Source: Muribaculaceae bacterium (GTDB lineage Bacteria > Bacteroidota > Bacteroidia > Bacteroidales > Muribaculaceae). Taken from it: a stretch of 5,280 bases of DNA. The stretch's first letter is position 1, and each line of letters starts with the position of its first letter. Shown here piece by piece: positions 5,214 to 5,280 of the stretch. Under the pieces are notes generated by a model that saw only the letters and a list, made by a program, of their open reading frames with translations, had not been told where the DNA came from and searched no databases. The translations under genes were made by a program, and so were the position numbers. Location: contig VSPO01000160.1 of NCBI GenBank assembly GCA_009775375.1, positions 1 through 5,280 of the forward strand, in the 5' to 3' direction.

Positions 5214-5280
5214 TTCGTCCTATGTTGCAAACCAAATAAATTAACATTTTTAACAACATTAGTGAAAAATATATAGGCGC
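5214..5280. other. AT-rich right-edge sequence with no gene
   Basis: No start codon with a sustained frame and no exact TAnnTTTG box is seen on either strand. ATGTTG (5222-5227) and CAACAT (5254-5259) form a loose inverted pair, the same half-sites as in the 2178-2222 repeat, but with a 26-nt spacer. This may be the upstream region of a gene beyond the edge. Confidence 0.3.

Overview
The window looks like a chromosomal segment from a member of the Bacteroidales. Three things point there: promoter boxes matching the Bacteroidota TAnnTTTG -7 element, AT-rich leaders with no convincing Shine-Dalgarno, and proteins that closely resemble, from memory, their Bacteroides/Muribaculaceae/Prevotella counterparts. 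Coding DNA is GC-rich and the gaps are AT-rich. The family within the order cannot be fixed from the sequence alone.

Layout. Positions 1-34 (minus) may hold the first codons of a gene that continues off the left edge, with a good promoter behind it. ruvB (Holliday-junction branch-migration ATPase) occupies 245-1273 on the minus strand, and its -7 box lies only 4 nt from the start codon. A 180-nt divergent spacer with small palindromes separates it from a CobB-type sirtuin at 1454-2158 (plus), which has no zinc cysteines. A perfect 20-bp inverted repeat follows at 2178-2222. Next come a Bacteroidota-type promoter and a four-gene operon at 2338-5043: a 2x[4Fe-4S] ferredoxin subunit, the alpha subunit (VorB type), the TPP-binding beta subunit and the gamma subunit of a 2-oxoacid:ferredoxin oxidoreductase. 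The window ends in a non-coding region (5044-5280) with degenerate direct repeats and a long imperfect hairpin built from the heptamer AACCACG.

How the genes work together. The four operon products should assemble into one cytoplasmic enzyme that interconverts a 2-oxo acid plus CoA with an acyl-CoA plus CO2 while exchanging electrons with ferredoxin. The substrate may be a branched-chain oxo acid such as 2-oxoisovalerate, or 2-oxoglutarate; the sequence does not decide it. ruvB and cobB are neighbours with no evident functional link to the operon.

The coding content is ordinary housekeeping and I see no undescribed multi-gene system. The points most worth a second look are non-coding: the nested dyads just upstream of the operon promoter, and the AACCACG repeat cluster that begins inside the last codons of the gamma gene.
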